Notes: generated by a model not told the origin, from the letters alone. Positions 44,036 through 55,132 are shown, counted from the first letter of the stretch. The stretch: DNA of 64,000 bases from Micrasema longulum (GCA_022494885.1 JAGVSM010000867.1:1-64000); one strand, 5' to 3'. Made by a program: numbers and translations.

Positions 44036-47000
44036 ATGTATTACTGTTTGCTGATTATGACTAGTTCTCTTTTATTCTGGTGTGCAGATACCTCTAACCC
44101 TCATATGCGGGCAGTCATGAAGTTTCATTCAATTTGTCGGGGTGGGCTTTACCCTAGATCACAAGTGAAGAGATTTGATGTTCCCGAAGCGAAGGTCTCT
44201 TGGGATATAGACTTTCCAGAATACAACCCACCAGTTTATAATTCTCATACCTTGGAAGGAAAATCATACGCCGATCCGGATATTGGTAAGTTCTTAAAAG
44301 AGTAACAAGAAAATATTAGTAAGTTTTGTAATTGGGAAAGTACCGAGTAAGAAACAACAGAATTTCAAAAACAAAAAGTAGTGATGACCACCACGAAATG
44401 AACACGATTTTCCGGTAATGGGTAGTTGAGAAACTTTCGCCAAATATGGACAATACTCCAAACATAGCGTCCAATTAACCCTACCCTTACTGTGATAAAA
44501 AAAGCCACCCTTTACGGTGCTGTGTAGTCGAGCGCCATATGTCCTGCAATATGACGCATGAAAGTAATTATGGTCTTTTGTCAAAAGTACCATCTCAAAG
44601 AAATTTGTATTTGTATGAAAAAATAAGTTGGAGTAATCAGCTAGTTTCTTGGCTCACCGCAGGCGCTAGGCGCGCTTTATTAATATTAATATTTATATGA
44701 GGATAAAAATACAAACGGTGGAAGTTATTAAAATAAAATAGTAATTGTTTATTTGTTTTTCTGTAAATAAAGTTACAGTGAAACATTATTATGGTCAGTC
44801 AAAAATAATTGTAAGCTGCGCATAATCACTTCTATACACGGTTCGCCCCTGGTCAATGCTCATGCAAAAATGAGAGATTTAAAATCTGAAAAATGAAATA
44901 TTCAAAGGCAATTGCTTCAACTAACTATATTTGAAGTCAAAAGTGATGATATTTGAAATATAAGGCTAATGCTCACAATACGAGCTGATGGACTACCCTT
45001 AGTGAAACTCCGAGAGCAACTGGCGTTCTGTGGCAGTGTGAAATTTTCTCTCTCGCTCGCGAATATATCTATAGCCTCGAGAGTAAAGATGTTAAGAGTG
45101 TTTGAGACAGTCGCATATTCGGTACCCTTTTACTTCACCGCCGCAACAATACGACACGTTGGATGGTGCAATATTTTCATTGTAACGGTGATTTATCTCA
45201 GATTTATGATAAAATGCTCTTCTGTGCCCAACAAGTATTTATTATTTAATTATTTCAAACGTAAATGTATAAAGGAAGAATACCAAAAATCTTAACCTAT
45301 TTATTATTTTTATAGAGATATTAAAGTTATTCGATGCAATGTGTACTAGCTACCAGTGGCGTGCGTTCCAAAAAGGCACATAAACAGTGCAGTACTAGAA
45401 TTTCATTGAAATAATAGCAAAAAATAATATCAAAAATATTAGTAACTATTTTTAAAATTTGAAAAACGCGCCAGAGATAACTATGTACCGATCAGCACGC
45501 CGCTATCGGCCTGGGTCGGGAGAAGCACGAACTACAAATGCTTTTTTCTTCCAAAGGAACATAACGCGATGCGGTAACGAAATATGTATGTGTGGGTTTT
45601 ATTTCAGTTGTAATTACGCGTGTATGTGTAAGCTAGTAGGCAGTGCTTTTTGAACGTTGGTAGGTACATTGTTTTAGAAAGAACAAACGAATACGTTACT
45701 GACATCTAGCGTTTTTTTTATTATTATTTAATAAAAGACAATCATGTCGAATAAATAACCTCAAATTGGTTTCTGTTATAATTATACAATCGAGAAAATT
45801 TTTGTTTCGCATTTATTTAAAAAAAAAATAATAAAAAGATAATTTTTTGGAACTTATTGATTTGGTAGCTAAATATATCGTATCTTAGAAAATCACTTGC
45901 AATTGTCTAGTAGTGCATTTACGAGAATATCTAATAGAGCCCAAAATTATTTAATTTCGAGTGTAGCAACCGTAATAAATGAAAATATAAAAATATTTAA
46001 AAAAGGATTTCGTAGTAATATATTATATAAATTATATTTAAAATAAGAAATATGTTAAATCAATTTAGCATTTATTTTTGATATTTGATGTAGCTTGGGT
46101 AATTTCAATATTAACTACCTACAGCATAGTGATTCAAACTAATGTGACTAGTGAAGGAAACTGTTTGGTAAGATTGATTAGGTACTTATACTATATAAAT
46201 CGTACTTTTTTTTCTACTGCCTATCCTAGTTGAAAACTCTGTGCACGCGACTGCTAGCTACACATCACCGGGAAGGGAGAGTTAAACAAACCACCAACTC
46301 AAAATAACAAGATTCAAGAATTGCGTGAATGGCTGTTAGCAAACAATTAATTGTACCTACCTAGAATGCAAAAACTTTTTAAAATTGAGATTATTAAATT
46401 GAATTAAAAGCCCCTAGTGCATAAAATTCACAATCTTCTTACACAACATGGTTACCTATTGTTCTCTATAACTCTAGTAATACGGTTGCCTCCATACCAC
46501 TATGAACCAAATCAAGCTGATTTGGAGCTCGTTTAAAAGAGAAGTAAATTAAAAGAATGTTGTAAGGGACAAATCAGAAGTCCCACAATTTACTATCACT
46601 TCAGTGTCACCACATTGTGGCCACGTCATCCATTTAGAAGAAAAATATGATAAAATAGTTGATTGTCGAAACTTACATGACCAATCCTTTTTTTTCTCTT
46701 AATAATGATACTGAATCGGACTCAGACTCTAGGACAGTTAAGGTTGTGATTATGTTCATATTTCAAGCATCGATTTAATTGATCACACCTGTTTTATTTT
46801 TTATTTACTGTGATATTTTTTTATTCAATTATGTATTTTATGTATGTAAATAATAAAATGGTATTCAAATAATATAATTGTATTTAAAGAAACAAGAAGC
46901 TTTTGTTAATTTCCGGAGATGAGTTCTCTTAACTAAAGGCAGCTTCTTGGTAATATGCTATTTTCATTCAGGTATTGATTTTTTTTTACATTCCGAATTT

Positions 47001-49654
47001 CAATTGGATAGGTTTTTCATTCAATATAAAAATATTTAAAAAAATCACATTCCGAAATTCCATAGGATATCTGGGAATGTTTTAGTACAACCCTAAAACA
47101 CACTTCAGTGCCCTCCTAGTATGCCAACTTATTCTTGTGAGTCTGTATGTAATCTTATTAAAATATGTCAGGACTGATCGTAATATTATTTTAAAAGATA
47201 TTTAAACTTGAATTATTTGATGCAATTTTTAAAAACCTTAAAATATTTAGGTGATGCAATTTCTGTGACTGCTACTGTATGTGTGAAATTGTGTTCCACC
47301 GAAAAGTCTCTAGACTTAAGTGGAGGGTAAAATTATAATATTATGTATCTTTTAATATAAATATGAGGAAATTACTTGATGTCAGTAGTAGTAGTTGAAA
47401 TATCTATAAAATTCTTTATTAAGTTGTATTTTGAAGATTCTCAATCCCTTTGTTATAGGAAGTCTCAATTTCAATCCTAAATGGAACAGCCTGGACAACG
47501 ATGTGAACCGTGCGAGCTACGAAGGTGTCTACAGTCTGGACAGTACGGGGTATCCCGTCAACCCGAGGGGCAGGACGGGGTTGAAGGGGCACGGGCTCCT
47601 GGGGCGATGGGGCCCAAACCATGCGGCCGACCCCATCGTGACCCGCTGGAAACGGAACAAGGATGGAGAAATCATGAACAACACTACCTCTAATAAGTAA
47701 ACTACTAATTAAGCAATTCAAAATATTCTGGACCGCGTCCAAAGAAACGGTCGTTTGGTATGCAATGGATCTACTGCTGGTTTTGCCACATTTTCTTTGT
47801 ACGTTGCCATTTTTAAATTAAAAATTACCTACTGAACTCTGATAAGAATGTTACTATCTCATCCGTGGGTAACAACCCTTTTTTTTTCTATGGCCATGAG
47901 GTACTAACTGTCAACGCAAGCGCATGTAATTTCCCTATCACCGTGCGATTACTTTTAAGATATTTAAGTGTTTGCAAAAAATAATTTTGGATCCTTGTAC
48001 CGCACAATAATTGTTTATTCTTGAAGTTCAAAACCCCACCATGTTGTCGTGCGCATCACTTAATCACAATCAATTGCCTTGTTTACCCAACATCCAATAG
48101 AGCCCCGTGAGAAGAAGTTCAAAGTTTATTAGTTTGTGTTATTGAATTAATTTGAAGTTTTATTTAACAGACCTATTCTACAGTTGGTGGTGGTGCAAAG
48201 AAGAGACAATAAGGAGTGGGCACTTCCTGGAGGAATGGTAGATCCGGGAGAGAAAGTTTCCAATACAGCTGTCAGAGAATTCTTGGAAGAAGCCACCAAC
48301 TCCCTTCATATGACAGATGGTACAACTTATTTTATTTATTTTTATTTATTTATTTATTTACACCTTTTATCAAAATACAATTTTACGTTCACTTTGCCCA
48401 GCTAACAAGGGTACATACCCCGTTCCAAGCTAGGCAATTACATTGTAATATATGATAATAGTTAACAAATTAATAGAGAGCACAGACAAACAAAATATAA
48501 ACTTATTCGTATACACATTTTGATACATATACATACACACATACACATATTATACACATATATATATATATATATATACACACACATATACACACACACA
48601 CACATACATACACCCATGCGCATACACATACATACATTCATAAAAACATAGACAATTTATTTATGTGAAACTTCATGGTTGCCATCTATAAATATATTTT
48701 TTAAATTATTCCTTATTTTCATATTTTATTTTTGACATCCAGTAAGAATCTCCAATCCGTGGCATGCATCAACTTTTCTGACTTCCTACGACCAATCTCA
48801 TGAAAGAGCGATTATTGTAAATGCTATTTTATTTTCTGTTTTAAAAAAAAGGTTGTCTACGTATAATGTACTCAGTAATTCTTTATCTTTGTTCTGTGTC
48901 TGGGCAGATAAATAATATAGTTTTGTGTGTGAAATGTGTGAAGACGAGTGTTTTCAAACAGAAATGTGAATTTGGGCATTATAAACATCAAAAGACTTAC
49001 AGTCAACTCAATTTTTGACTACCTCTTATTCTGCCTATGTTTGAACATTCATATATCTCTCTAATCTACTGATTTTTGTGAAATATTAGAGGCAAAACCT
49101 TTATTAATGTAAATGAGATTCTTCCGAATGGTTAATGTTACACAATGTCTAAAGTGATCACTAAGACTAGCTTTGTAAATGCCTAGACTTTAATATTCTT
49201 TTTCAATTTAGTGCTCCATATTTGTTGAAAAATATCTGATCTTGGTAAAATTCCTCCAGGGTTAAATACAGTACTTGTCCATAAAGATTTGGATATATGT
49301 ATATACTCAAAATATTTTTGATGAAACAAATTGTTAAATTTTCCTTAATGAAAATAAATTATTTCAGATGAAAAGCTGATGTTGGATTTATCGCTAAAAG
49401 AGTTCTTTTCCAAGGGAGAAAAAGTCCTCTGCACCTATGTAGATGATCCCAGGAACACCGACAACTCTTGGATGGAGACAACGGCATTTAGTTTCCACGA
49501 TGAGTCTGGAGATACCTTGAGATATGTCGCATTGACAGCCGGAGACGATGCAGTCGGAGTCAAGTGGATAGATCTACAGAGAGATGTCCAACTGTATGCC
49601 ACTCATAGAGATTTTGTGGAAAAAGTAGCTCAGGTTAAACATTGCCACTGGTAA
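44036..49654 (+). CDS. NUDT9: ADP-ribose pyrophosphatase, NUDT9 type, four exons, complete
   Basis: This enzyme hydrolyses ADP-ribose to AMP and ribose-5-phosphate, in mitochondria for the vertebrate form. The exons are 44036-44285, 47459-47696, 48171-48319 and 49368-49654. Splice phases close and give 307 residues. Family landmarks in order are [52 protein letters not shown], the Nudix box G184-x5-E190-x7-R198-E199-x2-E202-E203, [31 protein letters not shown] and a C-terminal HW. All Nudix box residues are present, unlike the altered box of TRPM2 channel domains. I start at ATG 44036 because an in-frame TGA lies at 44018. The first 17 residues ([17 protein letters not shown]) are hydrophobic, so they look more like a signal peptide than a classic mitochondrial presequence. 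Whether a noncoding exon precedes is unknown. Introns 1 and 3 hold repeats. The length is slightly below the human 350. Confidence 0.94.
44475..45050. repeat. Interspersed repeat R3, copy 2 (NUDT9 intron 1)
   Basis: Colinear with 27395-27690, with extra internal sequence that includes TGTAAGCTGCGCATAATC, which is also found at 59110-59230. The shared order of blocks points to one element family with internal deletions. Confidence 0.6.
45354..46253. mobile_element. hAT-superfamily nonautonomous element, 900 bp, perfect 8-bp target duplication
   Basis: The termini are CAGTGGCGTGC and GCACGCGACTG, the CAGTGGCG style usual for hAT. CTAGCTAC occurs immediately on both sides (45346-45353, 46254-46261), the 8-bp duplication expected for hAT. 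Subterminal 'actctgtgcacgcg' also fits. No transposase frame is seen. It is inserted in intron 1 of NUDT9. Confidence 0.88.
46262..47458 (+). other. Rest of NUDT9 intron 1, nothing recognised
   Basis: AT-rich; ends in the acceptor ctttgttatag. Confidence 0.55.
48330..48850 (-). mobile_element. LINE 3' end with (TA)n/(CA)n tract in NUDT9 intron 3
   Basis: The plus strand has TTTATTTATTTATTTACACC, then CTAACAAGGGTACATACCCC and GTTCCAAGC, similar to CTAACTAGGGTTATTTACTC, CGTTCTAAGCC at about 13069-13098. The far end, on the minus strand, encodes [11 protein letters not shown], like the LSEIGRR end of the LINE at 13459. It begins ten bases after the exon 3 donor. Confidence 0.5.
48530..48640. 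repeat. Microsatellite (TA)n and (CA)n / ACATA-rich
   Basis: Runs of TATATATA followed by ACACACACAC and CATACATACA within the LINE 3' end. Confidence 0.85.
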
Positions 49655-49714
49655 AAATGCTAAGATTTTGAAAGTCACATTTGTCTAATTTATGACAAAC
49701 ATATTTAGCCTACA

Positions 49715-50247
49715 TCACCTATTAATCAAAAAGTTTCAAGAATTTTTTCGGAAAATTGTAAATGTAATTTTTTATTCATTAAGATCAATATTGTCCCCTT
49801 CAAAGTAATCCATATGGACTGTAACGAACTTATGCTAATGTTTGATCTACTCCTTGAAACACTTTTGGTACTCGATTTTTAGTATGGTCTTCAGAGCCGC
49901 ATTGATTTTTCCGTTACTTCTTCCGAGCTGCTAAAATGTGTTTTTTGGGTCAGATCAGGTGAGTTTGGTGAAGTCAAATAATGGCATTGTGAGATGGTGT
50001 GTTATCGTAGCGCAAGATCTATGAGTTGGATTTCCACAAATCTGGTTTATGCTCTCCGCAAAAACTTAAAGATATACATAATGGTTTATGAGCTCACAAC
50101 AGCGCAACTTTTAATGTCATAATACAATGAATTATTTGGTGGGAATGTTAATGACAGACTTACCAACCTAAATAAAAAAAAGAATTAAAATTGGTGGAAC
50201 GAGAGCGCCACAAGGTGATAATTCCCAAAACTTTTTGATCAAGGTAC
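49715..50247 (-). mobile_element. mariner-family relic, internally deleted, just downstream of NUDT9
   Basis: The terminal inverted repeats match imperfectly: left CCTATTAATCAAAAAGTTTC, right CAAAACTTTTTGATCAAGG|TA. The minus strand still encodes the transposase C-terminus, with stops: LKTILKIEYQKCFKE, then VHMDYFEGDNIDLNE, the mariner YFEGDNID ending. The catalytic core is deleted. It starts about 60 bases after the NUDT9 stop, so NUDT9 3' UTR may include it. Confidence 0.8.
50170..50175 (+). promoter_or_regulatory. Candidate NUDT9 polyadenylation signal inside the mariner relic
   Basis: AATAAA is the first canonical hexamer after the NUDT9 stop (about 515 bases). It lies within the transposon remnant. 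Position-based inference only; a noncanonical upstream signal is possible. Confidence 0.25.
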
Positions 50248-50407
50248 GCCTTTGACTAGGGTAAAAATTTTTACGAATTTATGAAGATTATCTATTATGA
50301 ATCACATGTACATGATGTTTCAGTTTGAATAGATTACATTGAAACAGGTATAAAAAATACCTAAGTATACTAAATATTAGAGTTACGGGTATTATTTTTT
50401 TGTATTG

Positions 50408-50492
50408 TCCGCTTCGTGGTCTAGTGGACTGCTTGTTTGTCTACCATGCGAGAGGTCTCAGGTTTGATTCCCAACATGGTTGACACGAAAGG
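50408..50492 (+). repeat. SINE family A, head only
   Basis: CTTCGTGGTCTAGTGGACTG, ACCATGCGAGAGGTCTCAGG, TTTGATTCCCAACATGGTTG match the tRNA-like head. It breaks off after GACACGAAA. Confidence 0.65.
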
Positions 50493-50691
50493 TCTTGTGT
50501 TTCTGTCTCAATGACTAGGTACTCTCGATCGGAGATAAGTCCACCTTTTAGTGTAATGGCTTGCGTGTACGCCTATCACGCTTGCCACTTAAACCAGCGA
50601 ATGGCAGGTCATAAGCCCTGTAAACGACTAGACTTTCATATTCCCTTCCAAAAAGTTCCCCATCTCTGTTGTAATATGTTTTTTTATTATT

Positions 50692-50875
50692 ATTATTTTT
50701 TTTTATTTTGCACCACAACAGGCCAGGAGGCCCAATTACAGTGGTGAATTACATCACAGAACACCCAGGCTTGAGAAAAATCAAATTTTAATTTTTGTGT
50801 TCTCACCGGGAATCGAACCCGGAACCTTCCGTGCGTGAGTCAAGCGTCTTGACCACTACACTACGGAGGCCGCCG
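50692..50875 (-). repeat. tRNA-derived SINE, family C, copy 2 (well preserved)
   Basis: The minus strand starts GGCGGCCTCCGTAGTGTAGT, has the B box GGGTTCGATTCCC, then a body through CTGGGTGTTCTGTGATG and CTCCTGGCCTGTTGTGG, and an A-rich tail. The A-box/B-box spacing resembles tRNA-Val-type heads. It splits a Penelope-like fragment. Confidence 0.8.
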
Positions 50876-50879
50876 ATGT

Positions 50880-51052
50880 TGATCTGTTTACATCACATAG
50901 AAACAGGGCATAAGTTTTCCTTTGAGCCAGTAATCTTAGAGAGACTGAAGAGTCACCAAACTCGATTAGTAAAAGAAGCTAGCGAGATTTACAAACACTC
51001 TGACAATATAAACAGAGATGATGGGATGTGATCAAAAACATCCCCTTACCCA
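50880..51052 (+). mobile_element. Penelope-like element, GIY-YIG endonuclease C-terminus
   Basis: Encodes HIETGHKFSFEPVILERLKS, RLVKEASEIYKHSDNINRDD, G, and, after a one-base shift, VIKNIPLPSSNDIT-stop. The H-x-x-x-T-G-H...E-I-x-K...N-x-x-x-G pattern is the end of the GIY-YIG domain of Penelope-like retroelements. Its 5' part is absent or displaced by the SINE at 50692-50875. Confidence 0.65.
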
Positions 51053-51308
51053 GCAGTAATGATATCACATAAAAGCGTAGACGGAAATGACGCAGATTTC
51101 AGATTAACAAGCCACATATAGCAACAACTGCGACGAGGTACAAATCCTAAGTACATACATATATCCGCACAAATAATATCTGAACGTCGGAAAAGAGTGC
51201 AAAAAACACAGCGTAACAACCCAGAATCCATTGTGCATATTACCTCTATTTATTATCATCACAGTTACCAAGTTTGTTTGTGCAAGCATTTATAAATATA
51301 TAAAACTA

Positions 51309-51668
51309 GCAAGTAAGGCGTCTATTTTCAATATCCACCATCTTAACCAACTGAAAACTAACTTCCTTCACTGTTTTAGTCTGAGAACAATCTGCAAGAC
51401 GTGTTGGGATGTTTATTGTACAGCGGATTTTCACAGAGTTATCCAAAATAATAATAAGACAGCCCTCTTGTACTTGGGTTTTTTTAAAGCAAGTAAGGCG
51501 TCTATTTTCAATATCCACCATCTTAACCAACTGAAAACTAACTTCCTTCACTGTTTTAGTCTGAGAACAATCTGCAAGACGTGTTGGGATGTTTATTGTA
51601 CAGCGGATTTTCACAGAGTTATCCAAAATAATAATAAGACAGCCCTCTTGTACTTGGGTTTTTTTAAA
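51309..51668. repeat. Perfect 180-bp tandem duplication (two units)
   Basis: 51309-51488 and 51489-51668 are identical at every base I compared, abutting head to tail. The period is exactly 60 codons. Frames on both strands stay open across both units (+ frame 51231-51791, - frame 51306-51626). No protein family recognised. Confidence 0.93.
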
Positions 51669-52069
51669 TTCCTATACCTGTATCAAAAGCATTACATATT
51701 TATCATTGAAAGTGCACACTTTCTTTTATTTGTTAACTTATTCTCTAAATCATGGCATATCATCGCTTACATTATAACACTATATATCTAAAAAAAAATG
51801 TTTTTTCAATTATTATTTTATTTCTGTTAACTATGTGTGGTTACATATCACCACGTGATTTAGATAAATCTGAGGAACAATCTTAAACACAATTTCTGTT
51901 GATTTTCATTGGCACGCTGATTTCAAAACTGTAGTTAATTTTCTTTTATCATGTCAAGTTTTTTCTCGGCAGCTTATCTTAATTTGAAATTTTTACTTTC
52001 ATATGTGTGTTTTCCGTTTGGTAAAAGAATGTCACTACTTGCGTGAACACAATTAGACATACAGTAACT

Positions 52070-52474
52070 ATGTATAGATTTTGTATGAATAAAATTATTA
52101 TCTTTGAACAGTGTGCAGTGAAACCTCTATCTATTATTCCTCAAATAATCATTTTCCCGGATGGGTCGTTTATTTCTTCCAACTCCAAATTAATTTCATA
52201 CAAAACACACAAAAATAGATCGCATCAATCGTTTCTCTTTCCATCATTTTACCGCATTAATGGTTTGAATGTTAGTATGCACATTTCGTATGACTTTTGG
52301 GACAAAGGGAGGATATCCTTTAACTTAAACGTTGACGTGGTAGACAAAAGCTGGGTTCATTTTTGGATTCAGATGCCAAAAGTTAGTCCAAAACATGTGT
52401 CGGATCTAAGTCAACAAAATTTGTGTTCGATTACTGATCCAAAAATGCCCTTATATAGTGTATTTCTTTTTTAA
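52070..52474 (+). CDS. Orphan open frame, 134 codons, doubtful
   Basis: ATG at 52070 opens a 134-residue frame (MYRFCMNKIIIFEQCAVKPL..., ending ...MPLYSVFLF). It is one of the longest unexplained frames in an AT-rich region, with a nonrandom-looking amphipathic composition. I recognise no family or splice context, and there is no signal peptide. It could be an exon of an unseen gene, a decayed transposon frame, or chance. Confidence 0.2.
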   Translation: MYRFCMNKIIIFEQCAVKPLSIIPQIIIFPDGSFISSNSKLISYKTHKNRSHQSFLFPSFYRINGLNVSMHISYDFWDKGRISFNLNVDVVDKSWVHFWIQMPKVSPKHVSDLSQQNLCSITDPKMPLYSVFLF

Positions 52475-54119
52475 AAATGGGCATTTTTATTCATTAAACC
52501 AGAAGCATTTATTCTGTCTGAAAACCTATCAAAATTGAGATACGCGGTGTTTTAATGTAAGCGACAATATGGAGATGGTGGATGTTGAAAACTAAGGATT
52601 AAATATATTTTATGACTGTTAAAAAAATTACATTATTTTTAAAAACAAGTCAAACATCCTAATTCAATTAATGAATCTTATTTATATTTAAGATTAGGCT
52701 TGCAACTAATTATTTGACAATGTATAAATTAATCATTAATTTGTAATTTATAAAATAATGTTATTTTCAAAAGCTTGCGATTTTATTTTATCTTGCATTT
52801 AATAAAATGTTCAACTTTCATTTTTGCGTTACTAATTAAGAAACTTCGATTTTCCACTCAAAATTAGACTGCACTCGATTTGTGGTTTTATATGTACAGC
52901 AAATATGGATCGTACATTAAATATTGATTTAGTTTTAATAGATAGATCAACCCCAAAAGACAAAATAATCATTAGACAGTTAAATAAAAAACAATAATGC
53001 ATTTTAAAAATTAGTTAATGTATTTTTATTAGATTCTTTTTATACACATCTATTTTTTAAGATTTAGATAAATGTCAAAAAAGCCACTTATAATTTGGTC
53101 TTGCCAGCGTTAAAATCAGTTGTGATTCCAATTTTTACTGTTTTCTGTTATTTTTTGACGGCTAACGTATTTATCATAACCTGATATTGCTGAGTTTACA
53201 GTAGGATATTTAGATATCAATTTAGTGTACAAAAAACAATATGCCTTTCTTTATGACATGATGCCTTATTTTCAGAACTGTGCTAAAAATTATATTTTTT
53301 TAGATAAAAACATATTCAAGACCATTGCATTTAATGAAGCATTTCACAAAAATGATGTATGTAATAATTAGAAATAAAGTTTCGATTCAATTAGTGTCTT
53401 ATTATTTTTAAAAACCAATCAACTCTTTATAAGTATAAATGGTGAGGTATAAAGAGATGTACATATCTTTATAGTAAACTTTTCATGGTGAATATATTAT
53501 CATTGTAGTTGTACACAGAAACCGAGACAATGTTGTCAAACCTACGCCTCAGATATTAGTTCAAAGAAAATGAGTAAAAGTAATTACTGTAGGTTTATAT
53601 TGAGCCTTGAAGTTTAGTAACTTATTACAAGTTATTAGTTGGTGTTTGCTGTATAAACATACTACATACATGAGTCGCGGAAGATGGAGGGTGTGATTCT
53701 GTGGGGGAACTCTTAAAAGGTTGTTTTTCATCTTTTTTAGCAGTATCCCCAAAAATATTACTTCTATACATTGACATATAGATATGGTCTGAACTCTAAA
53801 AAATGATGATACTTAACTTATGCCCAAACGCTCAGACATGCCCAACGTGAATTTAGTAATTCGTTGACGTTTAGAATCGCAACCAAAATGCCTGCTTGAA
53901 TCATGAAAGCACGTAAAAAAACCTTTTGGAAAAACATTGTAAAAAGAATTGTGTAACTTTTCATTGGTCAATATTTGTTCATGAGTGATTAACAAAGCTT
54001 AAAACAATTCATATTTAAATATAAACATTATTTTTTGGAAAATAATGTTTATATTTAAATATGCGGCGCAATTGCGAAGCTTTTATTAGTTACAGGGATG
54101 CACTGATAGGAACACATTT
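52475..54119. other. Intergenic AT-rich, one perfect hairpin, no gene seen
   Basis: No protein similarity. Contains the hairpin at 54010-54063 listed separately. Confidence 0.5.
54010..54063. repeat. Perfect hairpin, 25-bp arms, 4-base loop TTGG
   Basis: The arms 54010-54034 (CATATTTAAATATAAACATT...) and 54039-54063 are exact reverse complements. Confidence 0.9.
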
Positions 54120-54260
54120 TTAAAATATAATAAACGTTAGTCAATATTATTTGAGCATTGCTCAAAATCCAGTGAAAACAAATAAATGGGTTGAAAATAT
54201 AAGGAACTTAAGGAAAAAAACTGATTGGGATCCACCAAAAAGTAGTAGCTATGGGTACGT
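54120..54260 (+). pseudogene. THAP-domain second-exon relic
   Basis: Encodes NKWVENIRNLRKKTDWDPPK, SSSYG, resembling the W-containing middle of THAP domains (KWV...W.P.K.S..CS..F). A donor-like GGGTACGTTT follows. It lies upstream of the first-exon-like piece at 54710 on the same strand, so the order is scrambled relative to a working gene. Confidence 0.45.
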
Positions 54261-54566
54261 TTTTGTGTCGTTACTTTTAAAAATATTTTTCTCTATAGGG
54301 CGCGTTTATGTATTAATATGTAGGTTCTATAGCAAAAATTTATACAACTAATCAGAGTAGACTTACTTTTTCAATTAAAAAGATACGAGACAGGCAAAAT
54401 AGCGCTTACAAAATCAGAAAAATATTGGAGACTTTTAGTCATAGAACACAGCAAATATGTTATTGATTTGTCAATAATATCTACCAACATAAATCCACTT
54501 TATTTTGTATGAAGTGTTATAGGCAGATACTACTATATTCTATCTATCTATCTATAGTATATATCA

Positions 54567-54897
54567 TAGAATTAAGAATAGTCCATAAACCGCATACGCA
54601 CATCAAACAGAAGGTGACTAAACTACTCATAAATGAGTAGGTTTACGTTTTGACCCATTAGTTTCTTTGTAGATGTCGCTCAGTACGCAACTCCTGATTT
54701 GAATTCAACTATGCCGTGTTGTGTCCTTTTAAACTGTAGAAATACTGTTAGAGTCTTAAAGAAACAGGATGGTATCACATTTCATGTGTACGTAATTAGC
54801 AAACGAATATTTAAGTTGCAAATGCATTACTTAAAAATTGAATTATTTTCCATCTGTCAGATTATCAAAGAAACAAAATGGAAATTTCTAATAAGCA
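54567..54897 (+). mobile_element. End fragment of the THAP-type element, with THAP first exon
   Basis: Starts CATAGAATTAAGAATAGTCC and follows the right end of 33000-33810 in inverted orientation. From ATG 54710 it encodes MPCCVLLNCRNTVRVLKKQD, GITFH, then a donor-like GTGTACGT. The C-x(4)-C spacing and GITFH resemble the start of a C2CH THAP zinc finger. The opposite terminus was not found. Confidence 0.6.
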
Positions 54898-55132
54898 TAT
54901 AAACAACGAAATCAGAAAGCACAACGAATAACAAAATATTCACAAGCACAAAAATAGTGAGAATGAAGGTACAAAAATAACATTAAATTAATGATATTTG
55001 TAAACAAATAAATAAACTAATGAAACTTAAATATAAATTTAAATAAGCACTATCAGAAAAAAACCCACCAAAAACCTGACAGCAGATTTTTTTCCTGGTT
55101 ACTATATTAATGAATTAAAATTTCGTGCCGGC

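Noticed and set aside
48541..48630. CRISPR-like regular spacing
   Set aside because: Simple TA/CA microsatellite in a eukaryotic intron.
44036..49654. TRPM2-type channel NUDT9-homology domain
   Set aside because: The Nudix box is canonical, no channel exons are present and the frame is a complete short enzyme.
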